In this document: in pieces, positions 11,901 through 26,900 of the stretch
How positions within the stretch are numbered: position 1 is the first letter of the stretch
Layout: the number at the start of each line of letters is the position of its first letter
Origin: Megaustenia siamemsis
Lineage: Eukaryota > Mollusca > Gastropoda > Stylommatophora > Ariophantidae
Direction: 5' to 3'
Assembly (NCBI GenBank): GCA_032433765.1
Contig: JAVIAB010000041.1
Span: forward strand, 75,228,232 to 75,292,231
Length of the DNA: 64,000 nucleotides
Position numbers and translations under genes: made by a program
Notes under the pieces: generated by a model
What the model saw: the letters and a program-made list of their open reading frames with translations, nothing else
What the model was told of the DNA's origin: nothing
The model's database searches: none

Positions 11901-14900
11901 TCTTTTTTCAGTAATATGGACTGCCAGTGGCACATTGCAACTTCATTACCTTCTCAAATTGTTGTGTTGAGGTTGTTGGATTTCTACTTGGAGGAGAAAC
12001 ACCTACCCTCATGCACAAATGACTATGTGGCTATCTATGATGGTACAGTAAATAAACATTATTTTGTTGGTGTTTAATTTGTGTTTTATTTCCCCCAAAA
12101 ATATTGCAATTTTACAAAACAGATATATTCTCCCTAAGAGAATTGATTATAAGAAAACTAAGCATCATCTTGTAGAGCCTTTTATGATATATGAATATGA
12201 ATCTTGGCCAATTGTGGCCAAGTTATGAGAACCAAAGAGTTGGAATATTAGTGAGGCATTTGGAAAAACACAGTCAAACCAGGTTTTTGAAGAGAGAATT
12301 TTTATTGCATTAACACATGGTTAAAGATAGAATTGGATATGACGTCATGGGACGCACCAAAATGGCAGCTTATTTACATTCGAGCTATGGACTAAGCAAT
12401 GTTTACTTTAAATACCACGATATATATTATTGCAGCGAGTTGGCAGATTTTTAAAAATGTATTCAGGGGTTTGAACATAAATGTTTGTTCACAGTTCGTT
12501 AACCTTCGCTGTAGCTAACGTCGTTAAATTGATAGCTTAGTTTGTGACCTTGGTTGCTAAGGACCTAACTTGTGCAAACGGATGGCATTGGCAAGAATCA
12601 TTTTGAATCTATGAAGTGGGCTCATTGTGTGTTTAACTCAAAAGCATATGTGCTTTTTAACCAAAGACTTTTTTTTTTGGGACTCAATGAAGATATCCCC
12701 GATGGAAGAATAAATTGTACTATTAATCCCATAAATGATTCGCTTCCAGAGGTTTATGATGGAAACAAAGCAGTTTTGTCATTGCAAGTGAATAATGTCC
12801 ACACCTATAATTGGTCAGGATTGGGTAGCAGCAGCAGCTTTATAGCGAACACAGAAAACATCACAGGATTGTGCTGTTCTGAAACAGCTATGCCATGCTA
12901 CCCTAGAATTGCCTTTAATGGGATTACTGTGACCACAAACCACGCTCCATGTGTGTGCCACATATTTACACCACAGAAAGAAATTCTGAATATAACAACA
13001 TCATGTGCCTTCTGTGATGTTAATGACCACAGACCAGGAACCTCCAGTATGATTGATACAACTGTTGCACCAAGCACTTCATCAGCAAAGCCATATCTAT
13101 GGAATGTTCATCTGACATTGTTCTTGAATGATGTCCAAGATAATGAGACATCAGAATTGTGTGGCGGCAGCTACAAGAAGGGAGCGGAGAACATCATCAA
13201 TTGTGTTTTTACTAACTACAGGTCATGTGGCTTCTGTTGGATTGGAAATGATAACTTACCACCCTTGTGTGTCTATATGTTTGGAATTGGAGTCATCAAT
13301 GATGGCCTAACATCATCAGGTGCTACGACGATCATCTTTTTCGGGAGGACGTAAACTCCCATGGTGTATGGTGGATAGGCGGCGGGAACCATTGAGGGCT
13401 ATGTCTGAAAAGTGTTCCTTCTTGCAGTTTCCTCATATTCCAAGTCCGGCTTGTTGCAGGAGCTACTGAGTTAAGTGCTCTGTGCACACCGTGAGCTGTG
13501 TGTCTCATCCGTTTTGATCCTGCTTCGATATCCCGCTTGTTTGTGATGAATGATGATATCGTATGACGGGGAACAGTTGGCTGTGTTCACTTTCTGTGCG
13601 GTTTCGCCTTATGTCTTTTGGCGTGTGCTGAGACTGCTGCGATGGGGACTACAGTTACCTTTCTTTGTTTGGGAGATGAGTTAGTAATTCGGATGATTCC
13701 ACTGGCACGGGCGGTTGAGCAATTATGGATTTTAATTCGTTTGCTGTGAGACCGAGGCCTTCCATAACCAATAACCAATAAAGATAGAATTAAAAGTCTG
13801 AATAGAAAAAAGCCATGAACTGTCAAGAGTAGTTGAAAAATAAAGTGCTTTAAGGGAATACAACTTAAGAATGGCTAGTAAAATAACAGATGTGAATGGC
13901 GTGCAGATTCCTATGTCAATTTATTTGAAGCAACATTTGACCTCAAGTCAACATCAAGGTATATGAGGAGAATGTAAGTTTTTATATTTGATAAACATCC
14001 TTACATTGTACAGAAGCTCTGACATTAAATAAGAAAACTAAAAGGAAAATTGAAGCTTTAGAAAGGGAAATGTATATAAACCTGGGAAGAATTGAATGGA
14101 CAGAAACAAATCATAAAGTTTTGAAAATAAAGATAAAACTATTTAACACATTTCAAACAAAACAGCTTAATTATTTGGACACATAAAGGCATACTAACTT
14201 ACTTAAAATTATCTTGGAAGGAAAAATAAAACATGGTTAAATAATGTGGAGGCTGAAAAAATTAAAGTGATCTGATAGTGCAATGAGTCGGACATTGGGG
14301 AACCTTTCACTGTATGTGCTCTCCCAAAGGCAGAATGGAATGATGTTGTGTGGTAGACAACGTTCAATGTAGTGATGGCAATGGGTGATGAATGTTTGAT
14401 CAGATATTTCAGAATTATCTAGCAGAGGTGTATTCATTAAAATTGCTTTTTTGATAATGAATATAAATTTATGAATGCTCAAACTCATTCAAAATAATTG
14501 CATAATGATGAGCACTAGTAATAATATGAAAAACCTAGACTCATTGTTTATATAATTTTAACATAATGATAAAAATGGGCAAGAGAAAGCTAAGATGTTT
14601 AGATTATGATCTTCCTGTGAATTAATTTGATAATGTCTACAGATTTTCATGAACAGAAATAAACTACTATCATGTATGTTAATCTTACAAATGAATAGAA
14701 ATTATTCTTGAAATATTGAAAACCTTGGATACAGAAAGTGCTCATTGTGTTGAACTCTTCATACATAATTAACTTAAGTCAAAGTACTCAAAATGACATT
14801 AATGATTTAATTATTTTAATTTGTAGGTAACAGCACAGACTCTTCCAGAATCAAATCATTGTGTGGCCATGTTTCAAATGCAACATTTATTAGCACTGAT

Positions 14901-17900
14901 ACCTCCATGACTATTGTGTTTCATTCTAATTCCAATTACAACTTCAGTGGATTTAAATTTGAGTACACTTTCCAGGAAAAATCAGGTAAAATTACTGAAA
15001 TGTTGATATATATATACATATATGTTGGTATGTTCGCAGTTGTGGGATTGTTAAAAAGTTCCAATTGCCTTCTTTGAAATTTAAATTAAATATAATCTTG
15101 TGCCATAAATTATTGCATGATATTACAAGTTTAAAACTCTCAGTAACTGAACTGCTGGCAATACATGATGTGGATTAAATAACCTAAGACAATCACCAAC
15201 AGCTCATTAGGCTGGATTTTATTTTGACTGGGAGTGAAGGTTTATAAATGTGACTAAAATCATTTGTTAAATCATTAGATAATTTAATTCATTTGCCACT
15301 TGGGCAGTGCAATTTACTTATATAGTACAGTACAAATGTAATATCTGCATATGCAATTTTTGAATTTATGCTAATTTCAACCACATAAACCTGCCATATG
15401 TGTTTCTTCTTTTTTCATTCTAAATTTTTGGTGCTTGGCTTTCTTATCCCAATAAATTATACAGAGAGATGGGTTTTCTAAATAGCTATAGATACAACCA
15501 GGAGACATGTTAGGGTCCCAAAATTTGTCCCCCAGCTTTCTTTTTTTGGAAGCTGGCTTTTATTTCTGGGCTCAAATTTCAGTACTCCTGTGTTTGAATG
15601 CTGTGTTATGTTAAAATCATTACCACTGCACTCCAAGCATATTAGTGGGTGTTCCACTATTATCTTTGAAATAAAAAAAAAGCATTTTATTCAATGGAAG
15701 TCTTAGCCAATATGCACAAACTCTGTTACATGGCATGGGATTCTTTGGTTAGATTTCTAAAAATATGCCCAGCTGTCTCTTGACTTACTCTTTGTAATTG
15801 TAAAGTGTCAAAGTATTTCCTTTTTTATGTTTTCAAAGTGAACATTGTGTACTGTCTGTGTTTTCACCAATATCTAAGAGAGCTCATTCATTATGTTGCA
15901 TGTCCTTTGCAGAATGATACACTCACCACAGCCCATCTGGAAGAATCTGTCTCTAGCCAGATTTCCCACTTCTTCTGTTGCCATGTTTTAAGGTCTTCTT
16001 GATGTTTTGAAACCATTTTCTTCTTGGTCTGTCCCTCATGCATTTCCAAGGAACCATATCTTCCATTATTCTTTCCAGCCCACTGTGTCTTTTGATGTGA
16101 CCCTAGCATATTAATTTCCTTTGTAGAATGGTGATTATAAGCCAGCAGTTCTTTTTAATTTTTAAATATTTTAGCATGTCTTTATTGCTCTTTTTCATTA
16201 TCCAAGGTATGTTAAGGATTTTTCTTTAGCATTTTGTTTTGAATGAATAAATTTCCTTCTTTGCTTTTGGCGAGATTCGAGATAATTCACAACGCTATGT
16301 CGCTATCAGGAAGATCGATGCCCTCAGGAATTTTAATTTGACTGCATTGCTGGTGTTGTGCCACATGGTCTTCGTTCCATTTAATTTGTGTGTTGCTATT
16401 GTTAATCTTCTTTTGACTTCTTTCTAGCAGTCTCTATTGTTAGTTACTACAGATCCCAGATATTCATAGTTTGTTACAATTTTAAGTTCTTCACTGTTGA
16501 TGATTTTTGGTTTGCTTTTTGCTTTGTCTGTGGACATTATTTTAGTTTTCTGTTTGTTTAGAAAGATAGGGAGCTAGACATCCAATTTACATTTCATAAA
16601 ACTTGGGCAGGGGTGGTAGAATGGCAAAGAAACCATGAGTTTAAAGATAAAATTCCAGCCACTTGTGATCTATTTGAATGCATGGTTTTTAATTTGCACT
16701 CTGTAATCATCTCACCTGTAATCATAGATTTTAGAAGCAGTGATCTCTGCAATATGTGCCATTTTGGCACGCAAGGTTTCTGTTTTTGAGATTGTAGTTC
16801 TGCCCTATGTGCCATCTTCAGCTCGAAAGGACAATAGATAGATAGAATCATCTTGCTTTTTATTGGTGCCTGCTTTAACTAGTTTGTCAGCCTCTTCAGT
16901 CCAAGTATACCACAGTGGACAAGGATTTCCAGAATGGCCTTTACATTCCATTTTCTTATGATATACTTCAGCCTTTACTTTTATATGTTCTTCAAAGAAC
17001 TTCCAACAAGAACTATTTGAGGTTAATCATGTTAAAAACGTGTATAATTTATCTCTTATATAATGAATAAGACATCAGCTTATTAATTAAAGCTGAACTG
17101 TCTTTATTCAGATGGAGTTATGTGAGTCGAAAGATTCATTGCTTTGATGTTCATATGAACTGACTATACTTCCTTGAGACAAAATCTAAATTTATGATAG
17201 AAGTATCAAATTCTTTAATCTTAAAGAAGCGACTGTTTCTCTCATGAGGTATTCTCACCAGCAAATTTAAGTCTTTTAGCCCTAGCAAATTGAAGTCTTT
17301 TAGCCCACTCTCATTTTTTTTTAAAGAAACTTTAAAAGTTTTCTCTTAAAAATTAAATGTAAATTAAGTTTTTTTAAAAAAAAAACAGATCAAAATTGAC
17401 ATTTTTATTGTGAAACATTGATCAACAATATTGAATTGTGTCAAACTTTGCACTGTCCCATTCAAAACAATATGTTTGGTCAGTTTATGATTACAATATT
17501 GTCAGGACATAATATTTCACAAAACAGTGAAAATAGTAAAAACCTAAATTGTTGTTAATTGTAAACAAATTTTGTTACACAAAAATATGAGGGAAGAAGA
17601 CACACACATATATACATATATATGAGGGAAGAAAACACACACACACACACATGCACACGCAATACTAAATAATATAGTTATATATATATATATAGGTTAG
17701 ACAGGGTGTGAGGCAAGGTTCAGTGCTGTTCACAGGTTTATTTAGTATGAATAGTGAGATTATTTTACAATCCATCAATAACAACTGGAGGTCATAATAT
17801 AAATAATCTATGCTGATGATACAGTAAAAATGAGTTACAAGAAATGTTTGACAATATAGAGAAGGAAACTAAAAATAAAGGACTCAGCCATAATTGCAAA

Positions 17901-20900
17901 AAGACAGAAGTAATAGTAGCAACAAAGAAAAGACTGCACCACATTTCACAATAAAGACAATTGGAACAATATTAAAACAGGTAAATGAATTTAAATATCT
18001 AGGAACATCGTTAACCTCAGATGGTAGATGTACAACAGAGATGAGATGCAGAATGGCTCTGGCAAATGCCGCTTTCCAAAAAATGAGGAAGATACTGTGC
18101 AATCTATTTTTGACAATAGAAATAAGAAAAAGAGTTTTTAAATGTTATGTAGAGCCAGTCTTAACATATGGATGTGAATCATGGACAATAGGACACCAGG
18201 CAAGAAACTCATTAGAGACAGTAGAAATGTGCCTTTACAGAAGAATGTTGAGAATACCATGGACAGCTAGGAAGAGTAATGAAAACAGTGGCCTCTGAAA
18301 GAGGCCAAAGCAAAAAGAGAGCTAATTTCCAATATTAGAAAGAAACAATCTTCATTTTTTGGCCATGTAATGAGAAGAGAACAGCTGGATTATATTATAA
18401 CAACTGGGAAAATTGAGGGACAAAGAGATAGAGGGAAGCAAAGAGAAAGGATACCAGACAGCTTAAGAGAATGGCTTGGCAGAAGGTCAACAAAGGAAAT
18501 GATAAATAACTGTGGAGATCAAAAGTTGTGGAGAGACATGATCACCTACACCAGCAAGCATGATACTTGAAGATGATATAGGTTAAGAAATGATTTTTTT
18601 TTTCCAGTCACCAGCATTCCCCTCTGGCGAAGTCCCCAGAGACTAGGAACTGAATTTTGCGTGTTAATCCATTTTTTGCTGGCAGCCGTGTGCACAGGGG
18701 TGCCTACCCGTACAGGCAGATAACTCCGTCTTCGGAGGTACTAATATTTTTTTCCATCGATGACTAATTGACGTTTCAAGCCAGGTCTCCCTACTGAGAG
18801 CAGGGGTGGTTACTGCAGAGAGAAATTATAAATAAAAATCCCAACTGGTTCAGCCGGGATTTGAACTCACAACCTCTCTGTCTCAAGGCTGGTGACTTAA
18901 ATTGAAATGATTTAATAAAATACTAAAACACTTACATGAATGTCTGCACTTTAAATGAATATCACCTATTATAATCAGTAAGAATGTTATCTTGTTATGT
19001 TGTTATAATCAGTACATGTTTTCCAGTTCTGTGTGGAAATACCAACTTATGGGCCGATGAAACTGTGAAGTATATTACCACACCTGGCTACCCAAAAAAT
19101 TATCCAAAGTAAGAGAAACATTATTCCATATACTGCATGAAATGTGTAGAAAATAATCACAATAAAATTGATGTTAAATTTGTTAACGGTTTGCATTATA
19201 ATGCATTCATTTGCGGGAGTACAATTCAACTGGGTTGAATAATAAAAATCATGCATGCCTTGAAATGTGTCCCAACCTCTGAAAATGAATATCAGATATT
19301 TTCACAGCTAGACATGGACGAAATGTGTGCAAGATGTACTAAACACAATTTAAACAAGACAAATTAGATTTTTTCGCTGTGTTAAAAGACGCAATTAGCC
19401 TTCTAAAAGTAAGAGAGAGACAAATAGTAATAAATAAATATTATATAGGGAAACTTCCGAGGTGATAATAGGGAATCATAGAAGGAAGAGGTATGTGTTA
19501 GCACTCAGAAAAAATGACAAATAAATAACAACAGAAAAAAACAAAGAACAATGTTATGGGTTCGATCCTGCTTCGAACCATATATTGTTCTTTGTTTTTT
19601 TCTGTTGTTGTTTATTTGTCATTTTTTCTGAGTGCTAACACATACCTCTTCCTTCTATGATTCCCTTCTAAAAGTAATCTTGGAAGGGAAAATACAAAGT
19701 AAAAGAGGCAGAGGCAGACCAAGACTAACATGGATGAGTAACATCAAAAGATGAAACAACAGCCTATAACAATCTGCACTATCAAAGCAAGAGACAGAGC
19801 GGAATGGCGCTCCATGATAGCCAACCTTTGATGCGGTGACAACACTCAATGATGATGAGAAATGGGCCTAATGCTGACCACATAATATATGAATATGGTA
19901 ATAGTCATAGACAAAAAATCTACTCTAGCACCATATGCCTCAAGTCATGATGGGTACCCTAGATTTTAACTTTACTCAATCATATTATCATAATGTTGTT
20001 CCTTTATTCTGAATACCTTAATTGCAAAGACAGAAGATTTGAGACAGTGTAATATTAATAATAGCTTAAATTTAAGTGTAACAAATTAATTAAAATAAAC
20101 AGCATGATTTATATTTTTGTATTTGTGGAATCTCAGAATGTCTTCTTTAGTGATGTACTAATTATACTGAGTTAACATCTCATTCCAGTAATCTGGACTG
20201 CCAGTGGCACATTAAAACTGCTTTATCTTCAAATGTTGTTGTGTTGAATTTGTTGGCTTTCTACTTGGAGGAGAAACACCTACCTTCATGCACAAATGAT
20301 TACGTGGCAATTTATGATGGTACAGTATGAACAATTATTTTGCTGAATTTATTTTTTTTGTGGCCAGAAAAAGTTTTTACTTTCATAAAAATCATTATAT
20401 TTATCCTAAACCATTATTCAACCATTTAATGTGTTAATTTTAATGCAATACAGTTTTAATGTTTTAAAGTTTCATACAATTATTGTCAAGACCAAGTTCA
20501 CTGAAAGTGAAATATGGATGGAGAGAGAGTGAACCATTTAATATATCAAGATCATATAAATGTTTCATTCTGTTTTTAAATTATAAAAAAACACATAACT
20601 CTTACATGCTATTTAAGTCAATTTGCATGTGTTCTTCACCACATCACCAATTAGAAATTATATTAATTGCATGTCATATATATATATATTACTTTGCTAT
20701 GCCCTGTCATGATATAATCAGGAAGAGTGGTCAGAGTGCAACACTATATAGACCACAGTGTGTGATTTCCTGGATGATTTAATTAAATAAAACTACAAGG
20801 TACATGTTTTTGTGTTGGTGGTGTACACCTACCCATGAAGGTTCACATTTTGTGCATCATTCATGAGGAGATAACTGCAACACAATCTAAACTTTAACTT

Positions 20901-23900
20901 TGGAAAAAATGCATAACGGAAAAGGGAGGGGGGGGGGGGAGATTTATTGAAGATAAATAGAAAATAAGTTTGTAGATCCAATCACATGCATGAAAAACAT
21001 TATCATTGAAATAGAAATTACCAAGAAATCAACAGAAACACCTCCTTATTCTATGATGACAAAGTTAACAAACAGCAGTTATAGGGATTGCCACTACTGG
21101 GGAAAAAAAAAACTATATCAGCTTTATTATAATACATAAATGTTCAACATAAAGCTTTATCCTGCATTCAGTCTCATTACCACCAAACTGGATCCACTGG
21201 TGATCACCACAGAAGTGGCTGACCATGAGTTACCACCCACACACAAGACCCATTTCATACTCCTAATACAGCTTCATATTAGGTTTCTCCAAGCAATGAA
21301 AGCTGCCAGATCATTCCAGATTTAAGGCTTGTGTTGTACACAACACCCTGCAACAGACTCAGAGAAGCGAGATCAGTACTGTTAGTTTGCTATAAAGTGC
21401 GCTTGGTCTGTCAGATAGCATGACTCACCAATTAAGATGCACGACATTCTCTGATCAGTCAAGATTCTGTTTTCAAGGCAGTGAAGTGCATTGTTTGGTG
21501 TACATACATCAAGGAAGACATAATTTCCAAATGTACTATTTATAATTTTTAAACAATTTTCAAACTAAGTTTAAACATGAGAAAGTTAAGACATTTAAGT
21601 AAAGATCTTCAAGTTAATTCATTTTGTAAAAACTAAGTTCTGACTAAATACAGCCAATTATCATGTTTTGTAATTTTACAGATGAAATACAACTGTACTG
21701 TAATTTAAGAGCTCTACAATTTGTGATGTAATTAAACTTTAGACTTAGACTTTAGAACTGAATGGCAACACTGTAGGTGGGCACTCTCATATCTGTTCCA
21801 GAAATGAAGAGAGTGGCCATCCTGATTGTTCATACTGTTCTAGTGAACGCATTGTGTTTGAAAAAAAAGGACAAGTCAGGATGCACACTTCTGGTTCACT
21901 GCATTGATCATCACAGGCAGCATGACCATCATGCACACGTGCCAAATCAATGTAGACTTCCTGATCAGTGAGCTTAACCCAAGAATCACTGTCCCAAAAA
22001 ATGAAGTCATGGCCTCCACTTTGATGAAACACTCAATCTAACCATAGTTCAGCTGGTGACAAATTTGCAGTTGAACACAGATCACACATCCTGTCCCAGG
22101 GCAAAGCCGGGGGCCTGGAACTGTTCCACATCAATCACCAGTCCAGTTGAAGACCAGTGCAGACCATTTCAGACTAGTTGAAAACACACTGCAGAAAAAT
22201 TGTCACCAATCCTGATCCTGATTTGGCTAGGTGGCCATCTTGGCTTGCCGCACCAACCAAAAATCATGTGTGATGTATCTACTTGAGGCTAATCTTCAAA
22301 TGTTTCGCAGTTTTTAATAATCATAGAAACAACATGCTCAAATAGTATTAATTATTTAATTCTCTTCATCTTTAGGTAACAGTACAGCCTATTCCAGAAT
22401 AGATTTATTGTGTGGCCAAGTTTCAAATGCAACATTCATTAGTACTGACACATCCATGACTATTGTGTTTCATTCTAATTCCAATTATAATTTGAATGGA
22501 TTTAAATTTGAGTACACCTTCCAGGAAAAATCAGGTAATGCAATATAAACATATATAACATCTACATTCTCCATTGTTTTCTATTTGAAGAGTATTATAT
22601 TACAAAACTCTTTTCAAGTGGAATTGGTGTCTTTCTGATTGTTCTTGTGTTGCATTAACTTGAAAGAAAAGAAATTGATATTAGAATCTAAAGTTTTGAT
22701 CAAATGTAAAAACTGATAATGCACAAATTTAGTGTAGAAAATAACTAGGCAGATAATAAATTGCCCCAATTTACAAGATATATTGTAAAATACAAATGTC
22801 TTTTTCTTAATGTCTGCAAAAATTCAAGCAATGCATTTTCTTATACAGGTTTGTCCTAAAAATATTAACACTATGTAATTGTCTTAAAATATTTATAAAT
22901 GTTGCAGTTCTCTGTGGAGATAGCAACTTATGGGCCACTGAAGCTGTGAAGAACATTATAACACCTGGTTACCCCAACAATTATCCAAAGTAAGAGAAAC
23001 AAAATTACCATTGTTGCTTGTAATATTGTGAATGTTCATGATGAGCATTAACATAAATTGAGTGATAGTTAAGTTGATAATGCATACATTTGATAGAATA
23101 CTTGTTCCCAATGTTGAATTCTGACATGTACCATTTTTTTAAAGGTCATCCAACCTCTGACCTCTGAAACTGGATATCAGAGATATTCTCTGATAAAAAT
23201 GGAAATTGCACCACAATATATACTAACCATATCATGAATAAATATGTTGATAGGCATAGAAAAATATCTGCACTAGTACCAAATGCCTCAGCTCATAATG
23301 AGTACCTATACACATTAGCTTTGCCCATTCCCATCACTCTTATTTACATTTAGGATTATTTCATTTGTAGACACATTAGATTTGAAACATTGCAATTTCT
23401 ACATTCAACATGTGTCAGATGGTTTTATAGAATCATAAATGTGTTCAGTCTTATATATATATATATAGAGAGAAGTTTGACAAAGTCTATCAGTGGTGCA
23501 TCATCGACCCCTAGGGTTATAGAATGAAGAAAATCTTTGAATTAGTGAATGTCCTGAAAATTACTTTAATTCCAAATGCAGTTTGGTGGTTGCAACTTTA
23601 TCTGCTGTTTTTATTGTTACTTTTATATTTTGCAGAAGATATTTCTACCTGCTTCTAAAATGTATATTATCTATTTACCTTTTGAGCCATGGCCAGTCCT
23701 TAGGGCATAGACAAATACTCTTTCTCTTTTTCTAAATTTTCTTTCTAGCAGTCTCAATCTTTCCAAAGATCTTTTATCAAATTTTGCCATTTCTATGCAA
23801 GCATCTCGATCTCATTGAGGGAGCCAATTCCTGCTGCCTTTGTTCTAAAACTTTTCTTGGCCTTTTATATTTTCTGATTTTACAAATGGTGGAAATAGAC

Positions 23901-26900
23901 AGGAAAACCTGGAGCAGTGTCAGTTTGTGCATATTTTTTGCAAAAAGTATTTATGTAAAATGCACATGCCACTAAACACTATTTTATTTTTAAAAGACAG
24001 AATTAACATATATTTTCAGCAACATGGACTGTCTGTGGTACATCACAGCTTCTGTGCCATCAAAGCTAGTTATATTGAAGTTTGTGGATTTTTACCTGCA
24101 GAAAACCTCACCATCATGCAGTGATGACTTTGTGGCTTTATATGATGGTACAGTAAATGTATTTAGTTGTTAGATTGTTGTTCTCTGTACGTAGGAAGCT
24201 CTACAGGCCTAGCTTCCACTAGACCGCCTGACAAGACGAAAAGGGTCATATATATATATATATATGTTATTTAATGGAATAAATGGTGGTCTAGAGGTAG
24301 GACTTTGGACTCTGGACAGTAATACTCTAATCCCACCAAAAGTGGTGGAAATTTTTCATTTTGAATCTGGTTTTCTTGAGGCTTTACCCTCTCCTGGTCT
24401 TTGGGCAGTGATATTTGAAGTCTAGCTGTCTCAGAAAAAAATGATAACATGAAGTCATGTGTGCACTGAACACACATTATAGTACCTTTGAAAATTATGT
24501 TGAAAAGAGTAAACAAAAATTGACAACTACCTAGACAAGAATTGTTAAGTAAATTCAGTCATGCCAGAAGACAGATATGTTGAACCTAAATGTGCAGATA
24601 TTGTGACATTACCGTAAATTAGCAACACAACACATGTACGCCCACTTAACGGGTGAATTCTAGGAAGAAGAACATATTATTTAAATATAACAGTTATATA
24701 GTGTGCCATTTTGTCTTAGCTATAAGGCAGGGGAATATGAAAATAAAAGCACATATTTAATGGTCATTTATTCCTGCTTTATATGTTACATTAAATTTAG
24801 CTGTTAAAGTTTTGTGCCATGATTAAACTATTATTGCTATTTTTTGTAAAGCCACATTTGTTGCTTTAGTGGTCTGGTTTTGTTGCATCAACAATTCTTT
24901 AATTACTGTCTATGAGAACACCAAAGATTGTGTGCTATGTATTGTGTATTCAGTGAATTAAAAATGTAACATTTAAAATATTTTCTGAAGAGAAGATTTT
25001 AATTCACCATTAGTTGCAACACAAATACTTTTATATGCATGGTTTTTTTTTTTTTATTCCTGGTTGGGCTAAAGTTTTTATCTGTCTTTTATTTCAGTTA
25101 GGGGTGGAAAAAAATAATAAACTGTGATATGCATAAATTCTTGCAAAAGTGCCAGTTGATATGCATTACAAACCACAATCTTCAGCTGAGATGTAGAATA
25201 GCATAATCTATCTATCTGCCTATTTATCTATCTATCTATCTAGCTATTGTTTTGAGTCAAAGACGGTGCAAAAGGCAGCAATTATGACGATCTTGTAATC
25301 AAGTGTGTCAGACCTTGTACAGGACTGGCATTGTATTTCACCACAAGTCTCTGTTCTAGGCAAGTCACTCAATCTAGGCAAGGTAGCTGATGCCTGCTAC
25401 TATCACTTCTCGCCTCAGTGTTCTTTTTAGTATTTCTCTAGGACAGCCTCTTTTAATTTTACCATACGGTTCCCATTTGAGAACTTGCTTTAAGTTTCTC
25501 TTGTCTTTTCTCATCACATGGTTAATATATGAAAACCTTCTTCTCTTGATTATTGATTAAATTGTTGAATACTTTGTCATTTCTTTTATTTCTGTAATAG
25601 TCTTGAATTCATTCCATGATATACAAAGTATTTTCCTGTGGCATTTGTTTTCAAATAGCATAATGAGAAAGCATTTATTCTTTGTCATCTTTAGGTAACA
25701 GCATTGACTCTCCCAAGATAGAAATACTGTGTGGCCAAGTTTCAGATTCACAGTTCACAAGCAGCAGCTCTTACATGACTGTTGTGTTTCATTCCGACTC
25801 CATTTATAGCAACAATGGAAGGTTCAAAATGGAGTATATATCCCAAAATAAACCAGGTAATGCCATTGCTCAGCAGAGATGTATTAGCTTCATTGCTATT
25901 ATAATTAGTGCTAGAACCACAACACTCCAAACAAACCCACAGGTGTTCAGTCACTTGCACCAGTAATATTGTATGTGAACATGTATGGCTTTAACATCTC
26001 ACTATTTGTGCTCATAAATAGTTAAATCTTGTAGGCTATCATTCCTTACACTTTAGTTCTTGATTCAAAATTGCTGCAATTTCAATGTGTGTTTTTTTTT
26101 TCTCCGAAAATCAAATCATTTTCCAAAACGCAGTCAGTGAAGACCTTCAAGACGTCACCTTTTGCAGAGACATATTCACAGGCACACACAGGGTCAATGC
26201 ATTATTTATTTTGTTGACATGAACCATCCTGTAATATGAAACCTATGCTCAATTTTTTCTTAAGATCTAAAAATTAATTTATTAATTGTTTCCAATCATG
26301 CCATTGATGAAGGTTTAGGCCTTTGAAAGAAAATTGACTGAAAATCTGGGTTCTCATATTGGCATTTTTTAATATCAAATTCCCTAATACTTTGTACAAT
26401 TAATAACCAAATATAAGTTATAAAGCATAACTATTAATTGGCACAAAAGAATAAAAATAATTATCTAACATCTTATAAATTGCACATTATATGCATCAAT
26501 AGTTGATATATCTAACATTCTATACTGCAACAAATGTGTGATATTTAAACTGAAAAAAAAACTATTTTTTTCTGTAGATCTCATATATTTTTGTTATTAT
26601 TCTTCTTCTTCTTTCCTATTTGCCTTGCAGCGTCAAGGGGAGATATAATTTGCGACCTTTTGCTCTTCTGTTCACCTCTGCTGCTGTTATGTTTCCTAGT
26701 GCTTCTAATATTCCATCGATCCATCTTTTTCATGGTCGACCCTTGAGTCTGGTATTCTCACAATGTTTATTGAGGGTTTGTTGTGTTGTGTTTTGATCTT
26801 TCTGCCTTGTCAAGTGGCCAAACCATTTTGTCTGTTGTTTCTTTATATATTCTATGGTGGGGGCTATTCCTAGCTTTTTATCAGTTCTTTATTTCTGATC

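Noticed and set aside
12572..12610. Longer start of the cysteine-rich ORF at 12572
   Set aside because: That codon is GTG, and eukaryotic starts should be ATG; the first ATG is 12611.
13587..13826. Minus-strand 79-residue ORF with signal-peptide-like start
   Set aside because: It crosses the 3' boundary and target duplication of the plus-strand retro-insertion, so it is probably antisense chance.
21777..22032. Overlapping ORFs on both strands at 21777-22032
   Set aside because: Short, no recognisable domain, no splice-site or repeat support.
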